The notes under the pieces are model-generated. The model was not told the origin of the DNA. It did not search any database and was given only the letters and a program-made list of their open reading frames with translations. The position numbers and the translations under genes were made by a program. Shown one piece after another: positions 8,778 through 16,136 of a stretch of 34,585 bases of DNA. Each line of letters starts with the position of its first letter. Positions within the stretch are counted from its first letter, which is position 1. Source of the DNA: Candidatus Altarchaeota archaeon (GTDB lineage Archaea > Altiarchaeota > Altiarchaeia > IMC4 > QMZM01); assembly GCA_016931955.1 (NCBI GenBank), contig JAFGDV010000037.1, forward strand, positions 1 to 34,585, read 5' to 3'.

Positions 8778-10730
8778 ATGAAAATCTCAAAGAACAAGAG
8801 AGGGTTTTTGTTGACGATAGCTACAATACTGTTGATTATTCCCCTGATACTGTTGATCTCCTATTACACTGGGATATCCGAGACAGGCAGCCAGGATGTT
8901 ATGGGCAAGATGAGATGTGATGAACTGCACTACTTCGTGGAAGACGTTAAAAGAGACATGCAGAGGTCTGTAACGATCTTCGGCAGAAGATCGGCAATAT
9001 ACGCCCTAGACCATCTAGTGGAAACTGGGCAGCCCTTTGAGGACTATGAATTCACATGCACCCCACAATGTGGAGTGGATTGCGGTGAATTCTTTTTCGA
9101 TGACCTGGGTTCAGAAGCAGCCATTGCCGAACTCACTATGTGCGGAACCCTTTATGGAGCGAATGTCACATACATGGTGAACCACACCATACCTGAGTGG
9201 ATCAGGAACATCGAATCCTATGCCGAAAAGATGCACTTCATATTGGATTTAAATGTTTCAGAGATCAAAGTGGTTCCAATGGATGCATGGGATTTTGCGC
9301 TCATAGTGGACTACAAGATCAGAGTACAAGATGAGGAGGGGATGTGCTATTATACTGAAAACATCATACAGGTGATATCCAACTCATCAATAATAGGCCT
9401 GGAAGACCCATTGTATGTGTTGCAGACAGATGGTCACATCTTGAAATACATAGTGAACTGCACAGTGGATCTGGACGTTAAGGCGACGGCGGGCTGCAGC
9501 AAAAGCAGTCTGGGGAATGGGGTGGCCACCGGCAGAATCGTCTACTACTCAGAGATTGACGGAGTAGCTAACTACTGTGATATCACGTCAGACATCAACG
9601 ACATAATACTCGTCATGGACAAGGCGATAGGCAGCTGCAATCAGTTTGGAGACGAATGCTGGAACATAAGCGCTGTAAACCATTTCGCGGGCGTGATAGA
9701 CTACGGCCCAAACAACATAAACAGCATAGTAAACAAATGCGACGTCAGCATCCCATGGGTATTGGATACAGGTAAATTAGATGACGGCGAAACTGGATTC
9801 GGGGGTGGATGGGCCAGGAACCCCGCCTGCGACGGAGGCGACATAAGCCGCGACGGCTGCGTAGTCATATACAATGACCCAATATGCGGGATATACGAGG
9901 TCAGGATAGGCTACGACAGCAATACAACAAACACCACCTGCTACTACGTGAGCGACATAGAGGAATACTACAACACAAAATGCGCAGTTAACTACTCAAA
10001 CGGGCCCTCCTTCTTCGACCGCCTTGACGGGAACCTGAATCTCTCAGAGAAATACGTGAGCCAGTCCATGGAATACTTCAACACGACCCTCATCGGGATA
10101 GAGACCCTCGTACAGCTCTATGAACTGGATTCATATCATTCGATTTATCCCAGCATACCGGTTTATGCAAATGCCACATGGGTTGACTACCTCTACTGGC
10201 AGGGCGTTGTAGGATGCGGGGTTATAAGCTCATGCGAGGTCGGCAAATTCAGATTAAACCTGGACTGTGCGCATTCATTCAAACATGGTGTAGGCACAGA
10301 CTGCGCATTTGTCTCAGAGTGTTACTACTGTGGAGACGGATCCTGCGACATAGGGGAGACATGCGTTAGCTGCCCAGCCGACTGCAGCTGCCCATCCTGT
10401 CCGACACAGGCAAGCCTGGAGATCTGCTCGACAGACATAGGCTCCAATAAATACGATGTCACCTTCACGTTGACTGTGACAAATGCGTCAGGAGGGTTCG
10501 ACCTCAGCGCCCTGCCAGAGATAAACGTCACCATAGAGGGTATCATCGCTGACCACACCATGAATCAGATAGGTGTTGGAACATACGAGTACACAGAGGC
10601 GGGCGTCGGCAAAAATGACCAAATAAAGGGTAATGTGACATTGATTCCGCCGCTTATCGGAGCCGGCTGCCCGACGCTGAGCGATGAGACACCATACGAT
10701 CAAGCAAAGTCTATCCCAGACACCTGCTGA
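8778..10730 (+). CDS. Cys-rich pilin-like secreted protein, partner of A2 (B2)
   Basis: 650 aa from the ATG at 8778, one base after the A2 stop. A longer frame from 8748 overlaps A2 and spoils the leader. The nine-residue basic leader (MKISKNKRG) ends in Gly and is followed by a hydrophobic helix, aligning exactly with B1. The ectodomain shares the blocks R-C-D-E-L-H-Y, C-G-V-D-C, F-F-D-R-L-D-G-N and T-W-V-D-Y-L-Y-W-Q with B1. From about residue 518 it has an extra Cys-rich segment (C-G-D-G-S-C-D-I-G-E-T-C and following Cys pairs) that B1 lacks; such C-G-D-G-x-C segments occur in archaeal secreted proteins and may bind calcium or form disulfides. A C-terminal Ig-like domain follows. The stop codon lies in the loop of a hairpin that probably ends the transcript. 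Confidence 0.85.
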   Translation: MKISKNKRGFLLTIATILLIIPLILLISYYTGISETGSQDVMGKMRCDELHYFVEDVKRDMQRSVTIFGRRSAIYALDHLVETGQPFEDYEFTCTPQCGVDCGEFFFDDLGSEAAIAELTMCGTLYGANVTYMVNHTIPEWIRNIESYAEKMHFILDLNVSEIKVVPMDAWDFALIVDYKIRVQDEEGMCYYTENIIQVISNSSIIGLEDPLYVLQTDGHILKYIVNCTVDLDVKATAGCSKSSLGNGVATGRIVYYSEIDGVANYCDITSDINDIILVMDKAIGSCNQFGDECWNISAVNHFAGVIDYGPNNINSIVNKCDVSIPWVLDTGKLDDGETGFGGGWARNPACDGGDISRDGCVVIYNDPICGIYEVRIGYDSNTTNTTCYYVSDIEEYYNTKCAVNYSNGPSFFDRLDGNLNLSEKYVSQSMEYFNTTLIGIETLVQLYELDSYHSIYPSIPVYANATWVDYLYWQGVVGCGVISSCEVGKFRLNLDCAHSFKHGVGTDCAFVSECYYCGDGSCDIGETCVSCPADCSCPSCPTQASLEICSTDIGSNKYDVTFTLTVTNASGGFDLSALPEINVTIEGIIADHTMNQIGVGTYEYTEAGVGKNDQIKGNVTLIPPLIGAGCPTLSDETPYDQAKSIPDTC

Positions 10731-10740
10731 GGCAGGTGTC
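10719..10740 (+). terminator. Hairpin overlapping the B2 stop, probable end of pilin-like operon
   Basis: A perfect 9-bp stem (10719-10727 with 10732-10740) and a four-base loop TGAG holding the B2 stop codon. It is followed after a few bases by ATATTTTTA. A hairpin plus T-run at an operon end is a plausible terminator, although archaeal termination often needs only the T-run. Confidence 0.55.
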
Positions 10741-10784
10741 AGCCATATTTTTAGTAAGCAATCATATAGATTACATTACATTGA

Positions 10785-11855
10785 GTGAAAGTGGAAAATG
10801 AGGAATCACCCTCGGTAGAGGAAGATAGGCTGATGAAGGAGCAGGCTGAGAAGGAAAAGAGGCTTGATAAACTCGTCAGGGACAAGATGGAGGCCCTCAG
10901 CAAGATACGCGGCCTAGTCAGCCAGCAAGCCGAACTGGAGAAGGAACTGGGGGGCATAGATGAGGGGGAGGGGGAGTTGGACAGCAACTTCAAAGACCTC
11001 AGGAGAAGGATAAAAGAGGTCTCGGCTGAATTGGATTCCGCAGCAGACGAGGAAGCGGAGCTGGAAATACACAAGAAAAAGATCCAGCTCATAGCGGAAA
11101 GCGCGAAAGTCGAAGAAGAACTCGACGAAATAACGAAGAAGAAGGTCGAAATACTCGACAAAGTGAAGGAGCTGACGAAGAACAGAGTAGAGCTCGAGGA
11201 ATCGCTTGACTCCGTGAAGGCGGAGGGGATAAAGGTCTCAAGGGAACTGGAAGAACTGAAGAAAACAACGTTTGAATACATGCACCAGATGAGCAAGGAA
11301 ATAGACGAACTCGACCGCGGCGGAAAGCCAACAGAGGCTCCGGTAGAACAGCCGCCTGCTGAGGCTCCTGTGGAAGCTCCTGTAGAGGCTCCTGTGGAAG
11401 CTCCTGTAGAGGCTCCTGTGGAAGCTCCTGTAGAGGCTCCGGTGGAAGCTCCTGTAGAACAGCCGCCTGTAACAGGAGAAGCGCCCAAGAAGGGGAAAAA
11501 AGGCCTCTTCGGGGGCGTATTCGGCAAGAAGAAACCCAAAGAAGAGATGAATATCGGCATGATTAAGGAGGTCCTTGGCATCATGGATAACCTGTTGGAG
11601 AAGCTCCCAGAAGACGTGATCAATGAATTCTCAGAGTCAGAGGAATCTAAGAGATACGAGAAACTCTACTCTGTAGTAAACGAATACAAGGGAGAAGAAG
11701 AGCAGAAGGACTACATAAAGAAAAACGCCAAAACAGTATTAACCAAGATCGATGAACTCCTTAAAAAACTCCCAGAGGACGCGCTTAATGAATTCTCTGA
11801 GTCAGAGGAGTTTGAGAGCTACAGCAGAGTACTGGAAGAGTACGGTATAAGGTGA
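10785..11855 (+). CDS. Coiled-coil protein with Ala-Pro-Val-Glu repeats and LPED repeats
   Basis: 356 aa from a GTG start; no ATG suits better. Residues 1-180 are almost pure charged coiled coil with no signal peptide, so the protein is probably cytoplasmic. A Pro-rich linker (about residues 184-228) consists of repeated A-P-V-E bracketed by E-Q-P-P. It is followed by a Gly/Lys-rich stretch and a C-terminal domain with two copies, about 55 residues apart, of an L-L-x-K-L-P-E-D-x-x-N-E-F-S-E-S-E-E motif (starting near residues 270 and 325). I recall similar LPE(D/E)-EFSxSE motifs beside secretion ATPases in uncultivated archaea. It lies 7 nt upstream of the winged-helix gene and near the ATPase, so a scaffold or regulator at the cytoplasmic face of the pilus-like machine is a reasonable inference. 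Confidence 0.8.
   Translation: MKVENEESPSVEEDRLMKEQAEKEKRLDKLVRDKMEALSKIRGLVSQQAELEKELGGIDEGEGELDSNFKDLRRRIKEVSAELDSAADEEAELEIHKKKIQLIAESAKVEEELDEITKKKVEILDKVKELTKNRVELEESLDSVKAEGIKVSRELEELKKTTFEYMHQMSKEIDELDRGGKPTEAPVEQPPAEAPVEAPVEAPVEAPVEAPVEAPVEAPVEAPVEQPPVTGEAPKKGKKGLFGGVFGKKKPKEEMNIGMIKEVLGIMDNLLEKLPEDVINEFSESEESKRYEKLYSVVNEYKGEEEQKDYIKKNAKTVLTKIDELLKKLPEDALNEFSESEEFESYSRVLEEYGIR
11335..11468 (+). repeat. Minisatellite encoding the (APVE)n linker
   Basis: In-frame tandem repeat built from alternating 12-bp units GAGGCTCCTGTG and GAAGCTCCTGTA (24-bp higher-order period), bounded on both sides by codons for E-Q-P-P. Units are nearly identical in DNA, suggesting recent expansion by slippage or unequal crossing over. 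Confidence 0.85.
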
Positions 11856-11862
11856 TTAATAG

Positions 11863-12840
11863 ATGGGCCTGTTGGATAAGATAAAGAAAAAGAAGGAGGA
11901 GGGCGCTGAAGGTAAGGAGCTTCCATCCGGGAAACCCCTCACCGTTAAAAGCGAGGAAGAGTTCCTGGAGAAATGCAGGGGTTTGACGAAGGACTTCAGG
12001 GGTGTACTCTTACTATCTGGGGACGTTGAAGGCGAGCGTTACTCAGCCAGTCTGATAATCGACAAAGGCAGCATAATCGCTTCAACATTCGAGTTCGACG
12101 GCCTTATAATGTTCAGGGAGCAGGCCATAAACGAGATAACAGGTAAGCTCAAGGGGAGCAAGGGTATCTTGAACATATTCGAATTCGATGACGAGGACAT
12201 GCGACTCATCAGGGATACTAATAAATCCGCCTTCCTGAGCAGTCCAGTGCCTTTGAGCAGCCTAGGCCTTAAGATAAAGCTCCTAGTGGAGCAATGGGTT
12301 GAAAAACAAGAAGGTGAGGGTGCTAGACCGCTTAAACTCCCCGAGCTATTCAAGACCCGAGGCACATTCAATCTGCTTGAGCTTGCCCGAAGCCAGGAGA
12401 AGATCAAGGAAACAGGGAAGAAAGAGGAAAAAATAGGGGGATTAGAGGACGATAAACTTGGAGATATCGATCTTAGGGGAATAGAGAATCTGCTTGGAGG
12501 TGGTGGTGCAGCCGTCGATATCAGGAAGCTTGAGGAGCTTAAGAGGATAAAGGAGGAGAGGCAGAGAAAGATCGCAGAAAAACTGGCTGCAGTGAGAAAG
12601 GGGGAGGGTTCAAAAGAGAAACCGACTGAAGGTAAAAGGGTTCAGACAACAATAGACAAGTTATACAGTCTCGTGAGGAAATACAAGAAACTGAGGATAG
12701 ACGATAAGCTGGCGCACACCCTTGGAGTGAATAGGGCGCAGATCGAGGAATGGGCGGTGATCCTCGAAGAACATGATCTCATCGAACTACGTTATCCGAC
12801 TATTGGGGAACCAGAGATCCGGGTGAAAGGCGATAAATAG
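11863..12840 (+). CDS. Winged-helix protein of the pilus-type ATPase locus (DUF2226-like N-terminal part)
   Basis: 325 aa. A Lys/Glu-rich start is followed by an alpha/beta domain (about residues 30-180) with a central G-V-L-L-L-S-G strand and I-I-D-K-G-S-I-I-A-S-T turn. This resembles the archaeal DUF2226 family from memory (tentative). The middle (about 190-255) is charged helix. The last 65 residues look like a winged helix: K-L-Y-S-L-V, a turn helix with L-G-V-N-R-A-Q-I-E-E-W-A, then H-D-L-I-E-L-R-Y-P and a wing ending G-E-P-E-I. It could bind DNA or proteins. There is no signal peptide. It lies between the coiled-coil gene (7 nt upstream) and the ATPase (57 nt downstream), so a part in controlling or docking the ATPase is inferred. 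Confidence 0.75.
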   Translation: MGLLDKIKKKKEEGAEGKELPSGKPLTVKSEEEFLEKCRGLTKDFRGVLLLSGDVEGERYSASLIIDKGSIIASTFEFDGLIMFREQAINEITGKLKGSKGILNIFEFDDEDMRLIRDTNKSAFLSSPVPLSSLGLKIKLLVEQWVEKQEGEGARPLKLPELFKTRGTFNLLELARSQEKIKETGKKEEKIGGLEDDKLGDIDLRGIENLLGGGGAAVDIRKLEELKRIKEERQRKIAEKLAAVRKGEGSKEKPTEGKRVQTTIDKLYSLVRKYKKLRIDDKLAHTLGVNRAQIEEWAVILEEHDLIELRYPTIGEPEIRVKGDK

Positions 12841-12860
12841 GTCTTCTTCTAGTCATGATG

Positions 12861-12870
12861 TGGATTTATA
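12861..12870 (+). promoter_or_regulatory. TATA box ahead of the secretion ATPase
   Basis: TTTATA at 12865-12870 lies about 30 nt upstream of the ATG at 12898, with no clear Shine-Dalgarno between. The spacing fits an archaeal promoter giving a leaderless or nearly leaderless mRNA, so the ATPase can be transcribed apart from the two genes before it. Confidence 0.5.
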
Positions 12871-12897
12871 GTTCAGCGTGCTAATATCTATTCAGAT

Positions 12898-14490
12898 ATG
12901 GCTGAACAGGCTAATGGGAAAGAAGAGGAGGGCGCAGGGAGTGAGTTCTCAAAGGTTAAGGAGAAGGTACTGGAGAAAAAGGAACGCCTTGTAGAGTCCT
13001 ATAATGTTAGATGTGATGAAGTCGAGGTAGAAATAAGGATAGTGATAAAGAATTTCAAGCATACCTACAAGGTCATCGTCCCAGAGGTTAGCATAGCGAC
13101 TTCGGCCTTATTGGATGATATAAAGGAGAAACTGATCGGCGCCATTGAAGTCAATCCTACAGAGATATTCGACACAAAGCTGATGGATGAGTTGAAAACC
13201 GAGCTGAAGGATGATGCTGCGGTGCTCCTCAGTGAAGAACTCCCCGACCTTGGCGAGAAGACCAAGAATCAGTTTATACTGGATCTGATGAACGACCTGC
13301 TTGGCTTAGGCAATATTGAAATCTTCCTCAACGATGACCAGATAGAGGAGATCGTCATCAACTCGGCGAAGGAGCCAGTGAGGGTATACCATAAAAAATA
13401 CGGCTGGCTTGAGTCGAACATAACGTTGAAAAGTGAGGCCCAGATATCCAATTACGCGAACATAATAGCGAGGCGCATTGGGAGGGAGATAACAACATTG
13501 AATCCATTACTGGACGCCCATCTGATGACGAAGGACAGAGCCAACGCCATACTAACCCCGATATCGACGAAAGGCAATACGGTAACAATAAGAAAATTCG
13601 CTCGAGACCCGTGGACTGCCCCGGATTTTATAAAGAATAGGACAGCAAGCTCTGAGGTTCTGGCATTGATCTGGCTTTGCATCCAATACGAGATGAACAT
13701 CCTCATCTCTGGTGGAACAGGCTCTGGGAAGACTTCTTTGCTGAACGTCTGTATGCCGTTCATGCCACCCAACCATAGGATAATATCCATCGAGGATACT
13801 CGAGAGCTGCAGCTGCCGAAGTTCCTCTACTGGTGCCCGCTGACGACGAGGCCTGCAAACCCCGAAGGCAAGGGGGAGGTTACGATGCTTGACCTGGTCG
13901 TTAACTCCCTCAGGATGAGGCCTGACCGGATTATCATGGGCGAGATCCGTAAGCAAAGGGAAGCTGAGGTCCTCTTTGAGGCGATGCATACTGGCCACTC
14001 AGTGTACGGCACACTCCATGCGGACACATGCGCTCAGACCATTACGAGACTTGTTAATCCCCCGATAAACATACCAGAGAGCATGCTTGACTCAGTGCAC
14101 CTGAACGTTGTGATGTTCAGGGATCGGAGGCTGGGTGTAAGGAGGATCTTCGAGGTGGGTGAATTCCTTGAAGAGATAGACCCTAACACGAGGAGGCTGC
14201 ACTTTAATCCCAGCATACTCTACCGATGGGATCCGAGGACAGATGATATAGTCCCAGTCGAGAAGAGCGGCATAAGACTCTATGAGAAGATAGGATCACA
14301 TACTGGCCTATCAGCTGATGAGATCAGGGCAGACATAGACCTGAAGAAGAGGATCCTTGATTGGCTGGTCGAACACAACACTCGTTCCATAGAGGAAATG
14401 GGCACAGTGATGAACAGATACTACGTAGACAGAAACACGGTAATAGATATGGTGGAAAAGAATCAGGACCCTAAGGGGCTGTTTGAGTGA
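12898..14490 (+). CDS. Type II/IV secretion ATPase (TadA/VirB11/ArlI-like), pilus assembly
   Basis: 530 aa. Hexameric cytoplasmic ATPases of this family drive assembly of archaeal pili and archaella and bacterial Tad pili and type IV secretion. Visible motifs: Walker A G-G-T-G-S-G-K278-T279, an Asp-box S-I-E-D-T-R-E-L, Walker B region D343-R-I-I-M-G-E349, and a His-box G-H-S-V-Y-G-T-L-H-A-D. The N-terminal 130 residues are charged helix followed by the usual N-terminal domain with N-D-D-Q-I-E-E-I-V-I-N. The C-terminal 100 residues form an extra helical tail. It follows the pilin-like VWA operon and two cytoplasmic accessory genes, which makes those secreted proteins its likely cargo. No PilC/TadC-type platform membrane protein is next to it. 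The stop abuts the stop of the convergent protease gene without a gap. Confidence 0.93.
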   Translation: MAEQANGKEEEGAGSEFSKVKEKVLEKKERLVESYNVRCDEVEVEIRIVIKNFKHTYKVIVPEVSIATSALLDDIKEKLIGAIEVNPTEIFDTKLMDELKTELKDDAAVLLSEELPDLGEKTKNQFILDLMNDLLGLGNIEIFLNDDQIEEIVINSAKEPVRVYHKKYGWLESNITLKSEAQISNYANIIARRIGREITTLNPLLDAHLMTKDRANAILTPISTKGNTVTIRKFARDPWTAPDFIKNRTASSEVLALIWLCIQYEMNILISGGTGSGKTSLLNVCMPFMPPNHRIISIEDTRELQLPKFLYWCPLTTRPANPEGKGEVTMLDLVVNSLRMRPDRIIMGEIRKQREAEVLFEAMHTGHSVYGTLHADTCAQTITRLVNPPINIPESMLDSVHLNVVMFRDRRLGVRRIFEVGEFLEEIDPNTRRLHFNPSILYRWDPRTDDIVPVEKSGIRLYEKIGSHTGLSADEIRADIDLKKRILDWLVEHNTRSIEEMGTVMNRYYVDRNTVIDMVEKNQDPKGLFE

Positions 14491-15573
14491 CTATAACCTG
14501 CCCTTGATGGTATGGAATCTTGCCGCCTCAAACACACTCTCAGGTGTTGTGTATCCAACAACTCTATCAGAGTCAACCACTAGCAGAAAATCACTTCCAA
14601 GGATTTTTCCAATAACCTTCTCCGCTTCAAGTCTCGCATCCATCACATTAAAGCCTCGCGTCATAATCCCTCTCACGTTTATCTTGTCAAGATCAGCTCG
14701 GCTCACTACCCTCAGGTCTTCGATACCAAGGATTCCAATGATGCGACCACTTCCCTCAGTTACTGGATAATAGTCTTGACCGGGTCTGGCGATGAGCCTG
14801 ATGAAGTCTCCTACGCTGGTGGATTCATTTACGTGGCGTATGTCTCTCACGGTTATGTTGCCGACGGTAAGCCCCCGCAGTGAATGTTTTATCTTCACTA
14901 TCTGAAGTTCACTGTTTCCTGCGTAGTAGAGGAATACGCCGATCAGGATAAGCCAGAGATGGGGCTGAAGCAAACCCACCATCACCATCATGAAGGCTAT
15001 GAACTGACCTACGTGGACTGCGATCTTAGTCGCATGTATGTAGTCCATCCACAGAGCCAGCATCGCCCTGAAGACCCTGCCGCCGTCCATGGGGAAACCC
15101 GGCACGGTATTGAATAAGCCAAGCATTAGGTTCACCCAGAGCATGCCGCTCAGGATAAAGGCAGGATTCGCGATCGTTGCACTGCCTGTTGAGAAGTTTT
15201 GGATAACAGTCCAGTAGCCCACCAGAGGAAGCTTCGTGAAAACAAGGATGGCATAGACGATGGCTGCCAGAACAAAGTTGGATAGCGGACCAGCTATTGA
15301 GATAACGATCTCTTTTTTCGGATCCTCTGGGACTTCGATGCTTGCGAGACCTCCAATGGGTGTCAGTACTATCCTTGGTACGGGTATGTCAAAGCCCATG
15401 GCAACAAGGGAGTGGCTGAATTCATGCATAAGTACGATCAGAAAGATGCTGATGAAGAAGATCAGGCTGGGCAGGCCGAGAACCGATATAAGGAGCAGAA
15501 AGAAGATGAACGTGATGTGTAATTCGACAGAAATGCCAAATAGTCTGAAGATCCTGTACGAATATTTCATCAT
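14491..15573 (-). CDS. Site-2-protease-like membrane metalloprotease (M50) with CBS pair
   Basis: About 361 aa. Zinc-dependent intramembrane protease. H50-E51-F-S-H54 gives HExxH in the second hydrophobic segment, and the downstream F-N-T-V-P-G-F-P-M-D-G-G-R motif supplies the third metal ligand. Several membrane helices occupy residues 10-220. The C-terminal 140 residues form two CBS domains, usually sensing adenine nucleotides. The open frame begins with TTG at 15579, but ATG at 15573 (or 15570) is the likelier start. It begins 3-4 nt after the ilvN stop, so the two are co-transcribed. The substrate is unknown; family members cleave membrane-bound regulators. Confidence 0.92.
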   Translation of the reverse strand: MMKYSYRIFRLFGISVELHITFIFFLLLISVLGLPSLIFFISIFLIVLMHEFSHSLVAMGFDIPVPRIVLTPIGGLASIEVPEDPKKEIVISIAGPLSNFVLAAIVYAILVFTKLPLVGYWTVIQNFSTGSATIANPAFILSGMLWVNLMLGLFNTVPGFPMDGGRVFRAMLALWMDYIHATKIAVHVGQFIAFMMVMVGLLQPHLWLILIGVFLYYAGNSELQIVKIKHSLRGLTVGNITVRDIRHVNESTSVGDFIRLIARPGQDYYPVTEGSGRIIGILGIEDLRVVSRADLDKINVRGIMTRGFNVMDARLEAEKVIGKILGSDFLLVVDSDRVVGYTTPESVFEAARFHTIKGRL

Positions 15574-15575
15574 AA

Positions 15576-16055
15576 TCAACCGCGCGGCATCGCAGTAATC
15601 CCTGTTCGAGCGACTACCTTTATCCCTAAAACCTTCACTAGGTCGATGAACGCGTCTATCTTGTTCGAGTCGCCTGTTATCTCCACAGAGATTGTCTCAG
15701 GGCTTACGTCAACGACCCTGCCCCTGAAGACGTCGGCGTATTGCATCACCTGAGATTTATGTGACTCCTTTGGAGCGTTGACCTTTACTATGCAGAGCTC
15801 CCTGCACACGCATTCGTTGATTGAGTGGTCTGTGACCTTTATAACGTTAACTAGCTTGTTCATCTGTTTCTCTATCTGCTCGAGAATCTTGTCATCCCCT
15901 CTGGTGAGGATTGTCATCCTCGCAATACCGGGCTGCTCGGTTGATCCAACGGTTATGCTTTCTATATTGAATCTTCTTCTGGTGAACATTGATGCAACCC
16001 TCTGCAACACACCTGGTTTGTGTTCGACTAATGCGGTGAATATATGAGTCCTCAT
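15576..16055 (-). CDS. ilvN: Acetolactate synthase small (regulatory) subunit
   Basis: 159 aa, the usual length. It begins with an ACT domain (residues 1-75: [15 protein letters not shown], then [11 protein letters not shown]). The C-terminal half is the typical second domain of IlvN/IlvH. The protein binds the catalytic subunit IlvB and gives feedback control by valine in branched-chain amino acid synthesis. No ilvB or ilvC is near: its neighbours are the M50 protease downstream and divergent aIF2-alpha upstream. It is therefore an orphan here and the catalytic subunit must be encoded elsewhere. Confidence 0.93.
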   Translation of the reverse strand: MRTHIFTALVEHKPGVLQRVASMFTRRRFNIESITVGSTEQPGIARMTILTRGDDKILEQIEKQMNKLVNVIKVTDHSINECVCRELCIVKVNAPKESHKSQVMQYADVFRGRVVDVSPETISVEITGDSNKIDAFIDLVKVLGIKVVARTGITAMPRG

Positions 16056-16080
16056 CTTCTGTTAGAATATTATTTTTTGC

Positions 16081-16104
16081 TTTTAAAACGCAGCCTCTTA
16101 TAAA
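16081..16104. promoter_or_regulatory. Divergent promoter region, ilvN (-) and aIF2-alpha (+)
   Basis: TTTTAAAA at 16081-16088 lies about 29 nt from the ilvN ATG on the minus strand. TTATAAA at 16098-16104 lies about 35 nt before the aIF2-alpha ATG. Both spacings suit archaeal TATA boxes with short or no leaders. Confidence 0.5.
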
Positions 16105-16136
16105 GCCAACAATTAAAATAGTAATCCATACAAAAA

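Noticed and set aside
10751-11623. Minus-strand frame of 290 aa with Ser-Thr-Gly-Ala repeats
   Set aside because: It is the antisense of the APVE minisatellite and coiled coil. The low-complexity repeat removes stops on both strands, and the sense protein has a coherent architecture.
14483-15598. Plus-strand frames opposite the M50 protease, including one with a His run
   Set aside because: All are antisense to a gene with an intact HExxH motif and CBS domains; none has independent support.
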